NCBI RefSeq assembly: GCF_001907695.1
Contig: NZ_KV880638.1
Location: forward strand, 62,882-126,881
Source of the DNA: Thalassospira sp. TSL5-1
Lineage (GTDB): Bacteria > Pseudomonadota > Alphaproteobacteria > Rhodospirillales > Thalassospiraceae
Reading direction: 5' to 3'
Length of the DNA stretch: 64,000 bases
Part shown: piece after piece, positions 53,966-63,996 of the stretch
Numbering within the stretch: position 1 is the stretch's first letter
Layout of the letters: each line of letters starts with the position of its first letter
Notes under the pieces: model-generated
What the model was told of the DNA's origin: nothing
The model's database searches: none
Seen by the model: only the letters and a program-made list of their open reading frames with translations
Program-made: the position numbers and the translations under genes

Positions 53966-55549
53966 TTATTTTTTCGTTCCAGGGGATTTTCTAACCTGTT
54001 GATATCCCAATACGAGAACGAAAATCAGGATAACAATACCGTAAAATGGTATATTGCGCCACAAATAATATACGGTGGTATGGTTTTTCCCCACCAAAAG
54101 TGGGGATACCAGGACTCCCTTTGAGGTCAGGGGCAGTTCTTTTTGGAGACGACCGTAAGAGTCGAAGACAGCCGATACGCCGGTATAGGCCGCCCGGACC
54201 AGTGGCAAGCCTTCCTCGACAGCGCGAAAACGGGCTGCAGCCAGATGCTGATAGGGACCTGCACTGTGGCCAAACCAACCATCATTGGTCACGTTCAACA
54301 GCCACGCAGGACGATCCTGATCATCAGTAACGGCACCTGGAAAAATAATCTCATAACATATTAAAGGGGAAAAGGGCGGTAAATTATTTACATGCAAGGT
54401 TGCCGGTCCCGGACCGGCAGAAAAATCCGTTCGTCCGGCCGTCAATTTGGGGAATGGCAGAATGGATCGAAACGGCACATATTCGCCAAATGGTACCAGA
54501 TGAAACTTGTCAAAACTGGCAACAATGTCACCCAGGCCATCTATTACCTCGACAGAATTCCAAACCTGGAATTCCCGGCTTTTACGCGGGAAAGTCCGTG
54601 GTGCTCCCGTAATCAGAACATCCTTAGCCCCTAAAATACCGGCAATCAACGCCCGACGTCTCGGATCGGTTTCAAGGAAAAAGGTCGCCGCGGTTTCCGG
54701 CCAGATCACAATGCGCTGCCGACTGGCCGGAAGATTATCCGGACGCCGCGACATTGCCAGCAATTCGCGAAAATGGACATCCTCAAGCGATTTTTCCCAT
54801 TTTTCCGATTGCGGAATATTGGGCTGAACCACCTGCAAAACCGGTGCCGTTTGCGGGGCATCGGCAAGTTCAGTCGCTACATCGGGCAAGCCGGAAAGAC
54901 GTATCATCCCACCGCCCCACAAAAGCACGGCAATCAGCACGCCAACAGCCGCGCAAAACCGACCGTTGCGCCCAAAAACCCACACAGATGGCAGGGTTGC
55001 AAACAGGGCCGTTACCGCACTTAAACCATAAATGCCCACAACGGATGCAAACTGCATTGGCGCCGGGTTAATTGCCCAGATATGCCCCAAAAGATTCCAG
55101 GGAAAACCGGTGAGAACGTGCCCACGGGCAAATTCGGCAATGGCCCAAAACGATGCCAGCAAAAAGGCCCGTGCAATCGGCCCCTTGCCCAACTGCCAAC
55201 TGCCCCACACCGCCAGCATGGGGAAAATTGCCAATCCGCCACCAAGCCCCAACAGGGCAAAGGGGATCATCCAGCCATATATTTCCGGCTGAACCAAAAA
55301 GGCATGGCTGATCCAGTAAAAACCGGCCGCAAAATGACCGGTCCCGAACCACCAGCCCGCCGCCAGCGCACTTTTGCGGGTTTTAACCCCCTCAAGCGAC
55401 CAGAGCAAAATGGCAAAACCCAAAGGCAAAGCAGGAATAATAAAGAAGGGCGGCAAAGCCAGTACTGCCGCCGCCCCCGATAACAGCCACACCAACCGGC
55501 GCGGCCAACCTGTTAAAGCGGCCACGCGATTGGCCAGGCGAGTCATCAT
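53966..55549 (-). CDS. lnt: Apolipoprotein N-acyltransferase
   Basis: A 527-residue inner-membrane enzyme adding the third acyl chain to lipoproteins. The N-terminal half has about six to eight spans (LVWLLSGAAAVLALPPFFIIPALPLGFAILLWSL); the C-terminal nitrilase-like domain carries the Glu in IVIWPETAATFFL, Lys in DKFHLVPFGEYVPF and Cys in PLICYEIIFPG. WLLNVTNDGWFGHSAGPYQHLAAARFRAVE completes it. Overlaps corC by ATGA. Confidence 0.95.
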   Translation of the reverse strand: MMTRLANRVAALTGWPRRLVWLLSGAAAVLALPPFFIIPALPLGFAILLWSLEGVKTRKSALAAGWWFGTGHFAAGFYWISHAFLVQPEIYGWMIPFALLGLGGGLAIFPMLAVWGSWQLGKGPIARAFLLASFWAIAEFARGHVLTGFPWNLLGHIWAINPAPMQFASVVGIYGLSAVTALFATLPSVWVFGRNGRFCAAVGVLIAVLLWGGGMIRLSGLPDVATELADAPQTAPVLQVVQPNIPQSEKWEKSLEDVHFRELLAMSRRPDNLPASRQRIVIWPETAATFFLETDPRRRALIAGILGAKDVLITGAPRTFPRKSREFQVWNSVEVIDGLGDIVASFDKFHLVPFGEYVPFRSILPFPKLTAGRTDFSAGPGPATLHVNNLPPFSPLICYEIIFPGAVTDDQDRPAWLLNVTNDGWFGHSAGPYQHLAAARFRAVEEGLPLVRAAYTGVSAVFDSYGRLQKELPLTSKGVLVSPLLVGKNHTTVYYLWRNIPFYGIVILIFVLVLGYQQVRKSPGTKK

Positions 55550-56529
55550 TTAAGCAATTCCTGAGAATTTTCCCCTTCCGGAACAGAAGGAGCGGAAGGA
55601 TCGGTCCGGTGCAAATGAATGCGCAAACGTCGCACACGGCGCGGGTCGGCATCAAGAACCTCGAATTGCAGCCCCAACGGATGTTCGATCAGCTCGCCAC
55701 GCGCCGGAACCCGGCCCGCCAGCGAAAAGACCAGCCCGCCCAGCGTGTCGATATCCTCGTCTTCTTCTTCGTCCAGCAGGCCAAAGCCCAGCTTTTCCTC
55801 AAGATCTTCAATCTCGTAGCGGGCATCGGCAATAAAACAGCCATCCGAAAGACGGATCAGTTTCGGGGTTTGGTCCACATCATGTTCATCGTCAATTTCG
55901 CCGACAATTTCCTCGACCAGATCCTCGATGGTGATCAGGCCGTCAATGCCGCCAAATTCATCGACCACCAGCGCCATATGCGTGCGTGACAACCGCATTT
56001 CCGACAACAGATCCAGCACACGAATGGCCGGCGAGACAAACAATACCCGGCGCAGCAATGCCGACAGCCGGTAATCCCGGCCTGCAGCATGGCACGCCAG
56101 CACGTCCTTGATATGGACCATGCCAACAATGTCATCAAGGGTATCGCCGTAAACCGGCAGGCGCGAATGCGCCTTTGTCACCATTTCATTGACCAGATCG
56201 GTCAGCGTGATTTTTTTCGGAACCGCAACAATATCGGTACGCGGAATCATAACGTCCTCAGCCGTCATATCCCGCAAGGCAATGATATTTTCAAACAACG
56301 ACCGTTCGTGCAGCGAAACCGGCTCGTCATCTTCTTCGGTGCGTTCAGCCAGTTCTTCAAGCGTATCGCTGAGCGAGGCCTCGCCATTACGCGGGCGCGG
56401 CTTGCGCAATCCCATCACCGAGGCAACATTGCCCCAAAACGAAGCCCCATCGGCTTCTTCCTGTAACTCCCCACCTATGCGGGGCGTCATACTGTCCTTA
56501 TCTTCGTCGCGTTCACTTATGTCGTTCAT
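55546..56529 (-). CDS. CorC/HlyC-like CBS-domain protein
   Basis: A 327-residue cytosolic protein. DMTAEDVMIPRTDIVAVPKKITLTDLVNEMVTKAHSRLPVYGDTLDDIVGMVHIKDVL and LLSEMRLSRTHMALVVDEFGGIDGLITIEDLVEEIVGEIDDE form the paired CBS domains; the C-terminal CorC_HlyC domain ends LEHPLGLQFEVLDADPRRVRRLRIH. Family members modulate magnesium/cobalt efflux. It lies between ybeY and lnt, its standard position, overlapping each by 4 bp. Confidence 0.92.
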   Translation of the reverse strand: MNDISERDEDKDSMTPRIGGELQEEADGASFWGNVASVMGLRKPRPRNGEASLSDTLEELAERTEEDDEPVSLHERSLFENIIALRDMTAEDVMIPRTDIVAVPKKITLTDLVNEMVTKAHSRLPVYGDTLDDIVGMVHIKDVLACHAAGRDYRLSALLRRVLFVSPAIRVLDLLSEMRLSRTHMALVVDEFGGIDGLITIEDLVEEIVGEIDDEHDVDQTPKLIRLSDGCFIADARYEIEDLEEKLGFGLLDEEEDEDIDTLGGLVFSLAGRVPARGELIEHPLGLQFEVLDADPRRVRRLRIHLHRTDPSAPSVPEGENSQELLK

Positions 56530-57095
56530 TGTCCTGTTTCGACATCCTGATCTTCGATTGGGGCGTAGGGATCATCAATTCCCATCCCGGCAAGAATATG
56601 GCGCTCGAGTTGCTCCATATGTTCGGCTTCATCATCAACCATATGATCATAACCGACAAGATGAAGTGTACCATGCACCGATAAATGAATGAGATGATGC
56701 AAAAGCGGCTTGTTTTGTTCCTGCGCCTCACGTTCGCAGGTTTCGCGCGCAATCACGATATCCCCCAGCATCAGGGGCATATCGGATGCCATAACAAAAT
56801 CGCTGGCACCCTCATCGCTTTCAAGGGCGGCAAAGGACAGCACATTGGTCGGCGCATCCTTGCCACGATAATCCCGGTTCAGCTCGCGCACGCTGGCATC
56901 ATCGGACAGCGTAACACTCACCTCGATCACACCGGCCTGTTCCAGCAGGGATTTTTCGCAATCCTCATCCCACAAGGCACCATCTTCCGTCGCCGCGCGC
57001 AAGGCTGCTTCGACCGCGCCGGTAATGGCTTCCTGCTCGGCGTCGCTCCAGTTTCCCGCCTCAATGGCAACATCAAGATCAAGCTGCGCTGTCAT
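56526..57095 (-). CDS. ybeY: Endoribonuclease YbeY
   Basis: A 189-residue metal-dependent RNase for rRNA maturation. The zinc site is HLSVHGTLHLVGYDHMVDDEAEHMEQLE (H-x3-H-x5-H pattern), preceded by RELNRDYRGKDAPTNVLSFA. ATG at 57095 lies within the end of phoH (17-bp overlap), so it is coupled to phoH translation; the GTG directly before is not needed. The N-terminal ~40 residues are longer than in E. coli. Confidence 0.94.
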   Translation of the reverse strand: MTAQLDLDVAIEAGNWSDAEQEAITGAVEAALRAATEDGALWDEDCEKSLLEQAGVIEVSVTLSDDASVRELNRDYRGKDAPTNVLSFAALESDEGASDFVMASDMPLMLGDIVIARETCEREAQEQNKPLLHHLIHLSVHGTLHLVGYDHMVDDEAEHMEQLERHILAGMGIDDPYAPIEDQDVETGQ

Positions 57096-58200
57096 CACCG
57101 GGTGTCTCTTTTATATCGCGCGGGCCGTGCCCCTGACGATAGCTTTTGCCAATCCGGTCACGCAGGGCATCGGCTGCGTCATAGGCCTTCACAATCTTTG
57201 TCACCAGGGCATGACGCACCACATCGCGCTGGTCAAACTGAATGCGGCCAACGCCTTCGACCTCCTCAAGCGTTTCCATCGCATCGCGCAGGCCCGATTT
57301 TACACCCGATGGCAGGTCGATCTGCGTTAAATCGCCGGTGATCACCATGCGCGATCCTTCGCCCAGGCGGGTCAGGAACATTTTCATTTGCATGGGTGTC
57401 GTGTTTTGCGCCTCATCAAGAATGACAAAAGCATGCGACAGCGTACGACCGCGCATAAAGGCCAGCGGTGCCACCTCGATTTCGCCACGTTCCATGCGCT
57501 TGATCACGACATCACCCGGCAGCGTGTCATGCAGGGCATCGTAAAGCGGCCGCAGATAGGGATCGACCTTGTCTTTCAAATCACCGGGCAAAAAGCCAAG
57601 ATGTTCGCCTGCTTCCACCGCCGGACGTGACAAAACGATCCGGTCCACATGCCCCTGCGAGAGCATCTGAACCGCCATTGCCACCGCCAGATAGGTTTTA
57701 CCCGTACCAGCCGGACCGACACCAAACACCAATTCATGCTCCAGCATCGCCTTAACATAGTTTTTCTGGCGTTTGGAGCGCGGCGAAATCCGGCGTTTTT
57801 TGGTCTGGATCACCAGTTCCGACCCGCCAAACATGCCTGCTCCGGGCGACGCCGGGTCATCCCACGGATTGCCTTCATCGGGTTCAGACAAACGAATGGC
57901 AGCATCCACCGTTTCCACATCCACCCGGTCAATTTCCTGGGCACGCAAACGGGCATAAAGCTGGGACAGCACACTTTTCGCCTGGCTGACCTTTTGCGGC
58001 GCGCCCCGCACCACAACAATCGATCCCCGGCTGGAAATTTCTGTTCCCGTGCCTTCGGCCAAACGCAGCAGGTTCTGTGCCTGCGGCCCATACAGCAACT
58101 GGGACAGGGCATTATCGGCAAATTCTATCTGATCGGTATCAAGCGGAGTCTGTTTTTGTTTCTTGATCGGGCCTTTTGTTTTTTCCGTCGACGCACTCAC
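57079..58200 (-). CDS. phoH: PhoH-like ATPase
   Basis: A 373-residue protein. An N-terminal RNA-binding-like segment precedes the P-loop domain: [23 protein letters not shown] (Walker A), [40 protein letters not shown] (Walker B and the signature [10 protein letters not shown]). PhoH proteins work with YbeY in RNA metabolism. The start is GTG at 58200, overlapping the miaB stop as GTGA. Confidence 0.94.
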   Translation of the reverse strand: MSASTEKTKGPIKKQKQTPLDTDQIEFADNALSQLLYGPQAQNLLRLAEGTGTEISSRGSIVVVRGAPQKVSQAKSVLSQLYARLRAQEIDRVDVETVDAAIRLSEPDEGNPWDDPASPGAGMFGGSELVIQTKKRRISPRSKRQKNYVKAMLEHELVFGVGPAGTGKTYLAVAMAVQMLSQGHVDRIVLSRPAVEAGEHLGFLPGDLKDKVDPYLRPLYDALHDTLPGDVVIKRMERGEIEVAPLAFMRGRTLSHAFVILDEAQNTTPMQMKMFLTRLGEGSRMVITGDLTQIDLPSGVKSGLRDAMETLEEVEGVGRIQFDQRDVVRHALVTKIVKAYDAADALRDRIGKSYRQGHGPRDIKETPGDDSAA

Positions 58201-59576
58201 GCAACATTCCTTTCCGACCCGCCTTCTTCAACCAGTTCCCCGGCCAGGGAAAACGGCTTGGCGGCAGTAATTTTCAAACGCACGATGCGGCCCAAATCGG
58301 CCTCGGTCAGGCCATTGACATGGACCGGCTGCATATACGGGCTGCGCCCCACAAGCTGGCCTTCAAACTTGCCCGTGCGATCAAGCAAAACATCCATTTC
58401 ACGCCCGACACAGCTTTGATTAAAGGCAAGCTGCTGTTCGGCCAAAAGATCCTGCAAACGGGCCAGGCGCTCCGCCTTCACTTCCTCGGGAACCTGAAGT
58501 TCCATTGCCGAAGCCGGCGTACCGGGGCGGGGACTATATTTGAAACTGAAGGTCTGAATGAAACCAACCTGGCGCACCAAATCGAGCGTATCTTCAAAAT
58601 CCTTTTCCGATTCACCGGGAAAACCGACAATAAAGTCCGATGACAGGGCAAGGTCCGGCTGGGCTTCGCGCAGGCGTTTGACAATATCAAAATAGGTCTG
58701 ACGGTCATGTTTGCGGTTCATCGCCTGCAAAACCCGGTCCGAACCGGACTGTACCGGCAGATGCAAAAACGGCATCACCTTGGGCAAATCACGATGGGCA
58801 AAGATCAGATCATCATCCACATCACGCGGATGAGATGTGATGTAACGAATGCGTTCCAGCCCATCGATTTCCGAAAGCTCACGCAGCAAACGCCCCAGCG
58901 TCCATTCGTCACCATCAGGCCCCGCCCCGTGATAGGCGTTCACATTCTGTCCCAGAAGGGTCACTTCACGGGTACCCTGGGCCACGATCTGGCGGGTTTC
59001 CTTAACAATGTCCATACCCGGGCGCGAATATTCCGCCCCACGGGTATAAGGGACCACACAGAAAGTGCAGAATTTATCGCAACCTTCCTGAATGGCGATA
59101 AAGGCGGAATAACCCTGCTGCGAGACCTGGGCGGGCAAGTGGTCAAACTTTTCCTCGACCGGGAAATCGGTATCGATAATGCGGTCATTGCCAATCGCGC
59201 GGTTGGCACGGGCCACCATTTCGGGCAGGCGATGATAGGTTTGCGGACCAAAAACCATATCGACAATCGGTTCCCGACGCATCAATTCCGCCCCTTCGGC
59301 CTGGGCGACACACCCGGCGACGGCAACGATCATTTTGTCGGTTCCGTTTTCTTCCTTGGCTTTTTTATGTTTGCGAATCCGGCCCAGATCGGAAAAAACC
59401 TTTTCGGCGGCTTTTTCGCGAATATGGCAGGTGTTCAGAATCACCATATCCGCACCCTCAGCTTCATCGACCGGCTGATAGCCCAGCGGTGCAAGCACAT
59501 CCTGCATACGCTGGCTGTCATAGACATTCATTTGGCAGCCATAGGTCTTTACAAAAAGCTTTTTCGTCGCGCTCAC
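58197..59576 (-). CDS. miaB: tRNA-2-methylthio-N6-dimethylallyladenosine synthase
   Basis: A 459-residue radical SAM methylthiotransferase for i6A37 tRNA. The first cluster uses cysteines in [24 protein letters not shown] and VAGCVAQ; the SAM cluster is [17 protein letters not shown]; the C-terminal TRAM domain has [25 protein letters not shown]. The start codon is GTG at 59576. It heads the miaB–phoH–ybeY–corC–lnt chain. Confidence 0.96.
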   Translation of the reverse strand: MSATKKLFVKTYGCQMNVYDSQRMQDVLAPLGYQPVDEAEGADMVILNTCHIREKAAEKVFSDLGRIRKHKKAKEENGTDKMIVAVAGCVAQAEGAELMRREPIVDMVFGPQTYHRLPEMVARANRAIGNDRIIDTDFPVEEKFDHLPAQVSQQGYSAFIAIQEGCDKFCTFCVVPYTRGAEYSRPGMDIVKETRQIVAQGTREVTLLGQNVNAYHGAGPDGDEWTLGRLLRELSEIDGLERIRYITSHPRDVDDDLIFAHRDLPKVMPFLHLPVQSGSDRVLQAMNRKHDRQTYFDIVKRLREAQPDLALSSDFIVGFPGESEKDFEDTLDLVRQVGFIQTFSFKYSPRPGTPASAMELQVPEEVKAERLARLQDLLAEQQLAFNQSCVGREMDVLLDRTGKFEGQLVGRSPYMQPVHVNGLTEADLGRIVRLKITAAKPFSLAGELVEEGGSERNVA

Positions 59577-59742
59577 TTTAATGATCCGTTTCCGCTCGTT
59601 TCATACGCCGAAAGCGGCGTGAACCTCACGCCGCATGTCGAACATGACTGATATCTGAGATCAGGTGGCACAATTTTGCGTTCATGCAACCCGTTTTTCG
59701 GCGGAACGGTAAAAAAGCCGACATCGCGACGCGCTGGAGTAC

Positions 59743-60624
59743 CTAGCCAAACAGGCGAAAATCTTCAAAAACAATTGCCAAAGGGCAACTGCCAATCAAG
59801 TCACCAGATCGCCGCTCTTCAGAAAACGGGACCTGAGCCCCCCGCGTGGCACCCGATAATGCCGCCTGATGCCCCTGAACAACCAGCGACTCGCATTTAC
59901 GGGCCATTTCCTTGCGCGATCCTGCCTGCGCCAGCGTCATCGGCGGATGAACAACCACTTCCACCGTAACCTTGCCGAGGGCGAGAAACTGCCACAAATG
60001 CGGCACCAAGTCCATATCCCCATACCAGGAATAAAAGGCACGCAAATCACGGCCCATCGGCGCGCCGTCCAGGCGAGTTGCCGCAATCGACACCGGCTGG
60101 ACCTTGACTTGCGATCCATCGGGCAAAACCGTTTCGGCAACACCGAACAAAGTCGACTTAAACGGCAAAACACGATTGCCGTCATTGCTGGTCCCTTCGG
60201 GAAACAGGATCAGCTTGTGACCATTGGCAAGCCGCTGGCTAAGTTCCGTCGTTTGCTGTTTGGCCCGTGTGGCACGGCGTTCAACAAAACTGCACCGCTG
60301 GAGCTTTGCCAGCAAACCAAAAACCGGCCAGCTTGCCACTTCCTTTTTGGCAATAAAGCCACCTTTGGTCATGGAACCGAGGACCGGAATATCGAGATAA
60401 GACGCATGATTGGCAACGATGATGCCGCTATCTTCCATCAATGGCACACCCGAAAAACGCACCTCGATGTGCATAATCTTCAGGCAAAGCCCATGATAAA
60501 AACGCGGCAGGTCATCGGCCAGCTTCAAGCGCAGGGCAATAGCCACCATTTGCACCGGAATCAGAACCAGCGTCAGCAAGGCATAAATCAAAAGTCTGAT
60601 AGCGGCACAGGGATAGCAGCTCAC
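59743..60624 (-). CDS. 1-acyl-glycerol-phosphate / lyso-ornithine-lipid acyltransferase (PlsC/OlsA)
   Basis: A 293-residue membrane acyltransferase. N-terminal hydrophobic span (LLIYALLTLVLIPVQMVAIAL), then HX4D in IIVANHASYLDIPVLG and the FPEGTSNDGNRVLPFKSTLF block. It follows a GNAT acyltransferase of the OlsB type with a GTGA overlap, so it most likely acts as OlsA, adding the second acyl chain of ornithine lipids; a general PlsC role is also possible. Start is GTG at 60624. Confidence 0.85.
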   Translation of the reverse strand: MSCYPCAAIRLLIYALLTLVLIPVQMVAIALRLKLADDLPRFYHGLCLKIMHIEVRFSGVPLMEDSGIIVANHASYLDIPVLGSMTKGGFIAKKEVASWPVFGLLAKLQRCSFVERRATRAKQQTTELSQRLANGHKLILFPEGTSNDGNRVLPFKSTLFGVAETVLPDGSQVKVQPVSIAATRLDGAPMGRDLRAFYSWYGDMDLVPHLWQFLALGKVTVEVVVHPPMTLAQAGSRKEMARKCESLVVQGHQAALSGATRGAQVPFSEERRSGDLIGSCPLAIVFEDFRLFG

Positions 60625-61409
60625 GATACCCTCGCGGTCCGTTCATAATGCTTATAATAGCGTTCGGTCACTTTTTCCGTCGGCAGCACAATACAAATAT
60701 CAGTGGTGTTGAACTGATGGTCCACCACGGCCCCATCGCCAACATAACCACCCAGCCGCAAATAACCCTTGATCAGCGGCGGCAGATCCCGCAACGCCTG
60801 GCGGGCATCAACCGCATCGATGCTGGCGCGCGCCATGCTTTCATAGCGTTCGGCAACCGCACGCGGGCGCATGTCTTCGGGGGCGAGATGATGATGATGC
60901 AGATAGGTCAAAACATCGCTGAAATCATCCGGGTCGGTCCCGTGAAAAGAAGCACAGCCAAACATCAGCTTGATGTCATGATCAAAAACGTATTTCGCAA
61001 TGCCCTGCCACAACAATTGCAGGGTCGGCATATTGCGATAGCCTTCCTCGACACAGGAGCGGCCCAGTTCCATGATCTCACCAGACTTGATGGCCGCAAG
61101 CATCGATTCGATCTGATATTCATCCGCACTGTAAAAGCCGCCATTTTGATTGGCAACGGACTGGCGCAACAAACGATAGGTTCCCACAACCCCGTCTGCA
61201 CCTTCGCCTTTACCGTGATCGATCACCAGAAGATGGTCACAAATCGGGTCGTAATGATCAAAATCCCGTTTGGAGTCGATCATTTCAGCAGTGGGCTGTG
61301 CCCCGCGTTCTTCGTAAAAAACTTTATAACGTAAACGCTGGCTCGCCAGGATTTCCGCCTCATTCTGCGCCAGACGGACTTCCAATCGCTGCTGTCGAAC
61401 GTCGCTCAT
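60621..61409 (-). CDS. olsB: Ornithine-acyl-ACP N-acyltransferase-like protein (OlsB)
   Basis: A 262-residue GNAT-fold protein. LEVRLAQNEAEILASQRLRYKVFYEERGA is the hemolysin-like/OlsB opening; CDHLLVIDH, VVGTYRLLRQ, IMELGRSCVEEGYRN and FGCASFHGTDP follow. OlsB acylates ornithine with a 3-hydroxyacyl group from ACP. ATG at 61409 has AAAGGGAG upstream. Paired with the olsA-like gene. Phosphorus-free ornithine lipids are often used under phosphate limitation; regulation here is not visible. Confidence 0.87.
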   Translation of the reverse strand: MSDVRQQRLEVRLAQNEAEILASQRLRYKVFYEERGAQPTAEMIDSKRDFDHYDPICDHLLVIDHGKGEGADGVVGTYRLLRQSVANQNGGFYSADEYQIESMLAAIKSGEIMELGRSCVEEGYRNMPTLQLLWQGIAKYVFDHDIKLMFGCASFHGTDPDDFSDVLTYLHHHHLAPEDMRPRAVAERYESMARASIDAVDARQALRDLPPLIKGYLRLGGYVGDGAVVDHQFNTTDICIVLPTEKVTERYYKHYERTARVS

Positions 61410-61502
61410 CGCAACTCCCTTTCGTTTGATCGCGCCAATCTTGCGCAAGAAAATTCTCAAGAGCGAGTGAAGGCTTTGTTAAGAACACGTAACAAAAATG
61501 TG

Positions 61503-61537
61503 AAAAGCCACCCGCACTGTAGCACGGATGGCTTTTA
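61503..61537 (-). terminator. Terminator of fur
   Basis: On the minus strand AAAAGCCA…TGGCTTTT with an internal CCG/CGG pair forms a long stem, followed by CACATTTTT. It separates fur from olsB. Confidence 0.75.
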
Positions 61538-61572
61538 TATACACCTATTGTACGCCAACAGTCAGTAAACTG

Positions 61573-61995
61573 TCATTTTCCGTCTTTAATAGGAACGCCA
61601 TAAAGTTCCAGCCGATGGCCGACAAGCTCGTAACCAAGCTCGCGGGCAATCTCTTCCTGCAACTTTTCAATCTTTTCGTTTGAAAATTCGATGACCGTGC
61701 CCGACCGCATGTCAATCAGATGATCATGATGTTCTTCGGTCAGTTCCTCGTAACGGGCACGTCCGTCGCCGAAATCGTGCTTTTCAAGGATATCCGCCTC
61801 TTCAAACAGACGTACCGTCCGGTAAACCGTGGCAATCGAAATTTTCGGATCAATTTCGGTGGCCCGACGATATACCAGTTCAACATCCGGATGATCTTCG
61901 GACTCCGACAATACCTTTGCAATGACGCGGCGTTGCCCGGTCATTTTCAGGCCTGCGTCAATGCACTTTTGCTCGATGGTTGATTCTGCCAACAT
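61573..61995 (-). CDS. fur: Ferric/manganese uptake regulator Fur (Mur-like)
   Basis: A 140-residue Fur-family repressor. IDAGLKMTGQRRVIAKVLSESEDHPDVELVYRRATEIDPKISIATVYRTVRLFEEADIL is the DNA-binding part; YEELTEEHHDHLIDMRSGTVIEF holds metal-site histidines. It lacks the C-terminal CxxC zinc pairs, as in alphaproteobacterial Fur/Mur, which often sense manganese. ATG at 61995 is chosen; the frame opens at 62031. Its possible targets include the has boxes here. Confidence 0.92.
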   Translation of the reverse strand: MLAESTIEQKCIDAGLKMTGQRRVIAKVLSESEDHPDVELVYRRATEIDPKISIATVYRTVRLFEEADILEKHDFGDGRARYEELTEEHHDHLIDMRSGTVIEFSNEKIEKLQEEIARELGYELVGHRLELYGVPIKDGK

Positions 61996-62183
61996 ACTCT
62001 TGTTCTCGTTTCCGGTTCCGCCTGTCCCCAAGGCCCGCAGGCAACTTACGCTCTGGTGCCCTAAATATCGGGAAATCTTCGCCCGGTCGCAAGACCGATT
62101 TCACGAAAATAACCTGGCACACCTTGCCGTTTTCTTCATTTAACGCTACCCCGTCACCAGATACCCTGATTAACGAGGTTGGA

Positions 62184-62441
62184 ATGTCCAGCAGCAGCCA
62201 GAGTTCAACGCCAGATATCACAATAGACATCACAAACGATGTCTGTCCCATGACCTTTGTCAAAACGCGCCTGAAACTCGAAAAAATGACACCGGGTCAA
62301 ATTCTGGAAGTCCTTCTCAAAGAAGGCGAACCGCTTACAAATGTTCCGCGTTCCGTTAAAGAAATGGGCGACGACGTTCTGGACCTGACAAAACTGGCAG
62401 ATGCCACCGGCACCTACCGGCTGACAATCCGAAAAAATTAA
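62184..62441 (+). CDS. TusA-like sulfurtransferase
   Basis: An 85-residue SirA/TusA-family protein, a small sulfur carrier fold. ITNDVCPMTFVKTRLKLEKMTPGQILEVLLKEGEPLTNVPRSVKEMGDDV has the persulfide cysteine (Cys21), but the second proline of the usual CPxP is replaced (CPMT). GAGGTTGG precedes ATG 62184. Divergent from fur. Function beyond sulfur transfer is unknown. Confidence 0.83.
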   Translation: MSSSSQSSTPDITIDITNDVCPMTFVKTRLKLEKMTPGQILEVLLKEGEPLTNVPRSVKEMGDDVLDLTKLADATGTYRLTIRKN

Positions 62442-62466
62442 GTCTCCGGGTTCCTGAAAACAGGAA

Positions 62467-62488
62467 AGCCCGTCATGACGAACGGGCA
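62467..62488 (+). terminator. Weak terminator after tusA-like gene
   Basis: GCCCGT (62468–62473) pairs with ACGGGC (62482–62487); AT-rich but no clean T-run follows. The 130 bp beyond it are AT-rich without a gene. Confidence 0.4.
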
Positions 62489-62615
62489 AATATTATAACA
62501 ATTTCAAGATCAAGACCACACCCTTTATGGGGTTTATTTTCCTAATAACTTCATATAGTTATTCAAAAATTTTGTAAAATTCAAATCATCCTGAATTTAT
62601 CCCGGACAGACGGCC

Positions 62616-63113
62616 TCACACCCGTTCCATCACCAGCGCATCCATAGCCGGCCCCTCCTTGCGGCGGTAATATCCGCGTCTGCGCCCGATTTCGACAAAA
62701 CCCAGTTTGCCATAAAGGGCGATTGCGGCAGCGTTATCACAGGCTACCTCAAGCAACAAACGGGTACTGGCCTGATTTTGCAACCGCGCAAATACGCCCT
62801 GCATCAAAACGTTTCCCACCCCGTGCCGACGGGCTTTTGCATCAACAACAATGGTGTTGATTTCCGCCTCGTCCAGAACGGTCTGCACCAGCACAAAACC
62901 CAGCGGCCTATCATCAACAACCGTTTCGCGGTTAAATTGGCGTCCCTTGGGTACAAAAGCCAGCAAACCAAAGGCCCCCGGCACAGCAAGCAAATCGCAA
63001 ATTGCGGTTTCATCCCAGCAATCTTCAAACCCTGTCTGATGCAGGGCGGCGGCCACGGCGGCAAATGCGGGTGTCAGGGCCACAATTTCAAGGGCAGCAG
63101 TTTGCGTCGTCAT
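62616..63113 (-). CDS. rimI: Ribosomal-protein-alanine N-acetyltransferase (RimI-like)
   Basis: A 165-residue GNAT enzyme. FLDEAEINTIVVDAKARRHGVGNVLM-type motif A (EAEINTIVVDAKARRHGVGNVLMQ) and NAAAIALYGKLGFVEIGRRRGYY are clear. It is paired with tsaB, the common arrangement, and likely acetylates S18. ATG at 63113 has CAGGAAATGG upstream; the longer frame to 63386 is not coding. Confidence 0.87.
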   Translation of the reverse strand: MTTQTAALEIVALTPAFAAVAAALHQTGFEDCWDETAICDLLAVPGAFGLLAFVPKGRQFNRETVVDDRPLGFVLVQTVLDEAEINTIVVDAKARRHGVGNVLMQGVFARLQNQASTRLLLEVACDNAAAIALYGKLGFVEIGRRRGYYRRKEGPAMDALVMERV

Positions 63114-63195
63114 AATCCATTTCCTGAAATGCAGACCAACAGGCATAAACGGGCCTGCCTCGCGAGACCTGCATGCAGGTCTTTGTTTGGCCCTG

Positions 63196-63996
63196 TCAGG
63201 CATCATCCTGCTGTTTGGCCGCCTTTTCGCGGGCCAGTTCGTCCATCCGTTTGGCATCGGGGGCACGTAAATATAACGGCACGGGTGGCAGGTTTTTGCC
63301 ATCCTCCCAGCGTTCGGCGGCGATGCGCGCCACATTGCCCGCGCGCGGCAAACCTGGTGCAGTACCGGCGAAAAATTCACCAGCACTGCCAGTTGCCGGG
63401 GTCAGCAACCGTGCCGCCCCATCCCCCACCAACAGGGTCGGGCCGGGGGGCGGCAACATCAATGCCTGGCGCGGCCCCACACATTCGGCTGAGCTGATCG
63501 GGTTTTTGCGCGCATCAAAGGCCTGGGCAAAAATCTCGGTCCGTTTGCTATCCAGGGCGACCAGAATATTTCGTCCCTGATGATCCCGTTCCTCAACCCC
63601 GTAGGCCACCGCCTCAAGCGAGCTAACCCCCACTACCGGTATTTTACGCGCCAGGCCCAGCCCGCGTGCGGTTGCCAAACCAATACGCATGCCGGTAAAG
63701 GCACCGGGGCCAACCGTGACGGCGATGCCGTCAATATCGGCAAATTCAACCCCGGCCTCGCGCAGGCTTTTCATAATGAAGGGCAGCAGCGACTCGGCCT
63801 GTCCGCGTTCCATCTTTTCAAACAGCTCGCCGCGTACCTCGCCATTGACCAGCACAGCCGTTGCCAGCGATGTCGATGCCGTATCGATCGCCAGCAAAGT
63901 CGGCCCGGCGGGCTTTTGCGCCATTTCATCGCTGCCGGTTTGCGCCATGTCGTGATCTGCGCTATGCGATGACTTAATCATCTCGCCGGTCAGCAT
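63196..63996 (-). CDS. tsaB: tRNA threonylcarbamoyladenosine biosynthesis protein TsaB
   Basis: A ~250–266-residue ASKHA-fold partner of TsaD in making t6A37. TLLAIDTASTSLATAVLVNGE and AVTVGPGAFTGMRIGLATARGLGLA are the family blocks. Possible starts are ATG at 63996, 63981, 63948 or 63924; the first ~25 residues are not conserved, so the start is uncertain and the gene may begin near the window edge. It is upstream of rimI by 82 bp. Confidence 0.9.
   Translation of the reverse strand: MLTGEMIKSSHSADHDMAQTGSDEMAQKPAGPTLLAIDTASTSLATAVLVNGEVRGELFEKMERGQAESLLPFIMKSLREAGVEFADIDGIAVTVGPGAFTGMRIGLATARGLGLARKIPVVGVSSLEAVAYGVEERDHQGRNILVALDSKRTEIFAQAFDARKNPISSAECVGPRQALMLPPPGPTLLVGDGAARLLTPATGSAGEFFAGTAPGLPRAGNVARIAAERWEDGKNLPPVPLYLRAPDAKRMDELAREKAAKQQDDA

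Noticed and set aside
59577-59742. Possible tRNA or small RNA between miaB and the olsA-like gene
   Set aside because: No T-loop sequence or cloverleaf pairing was found.
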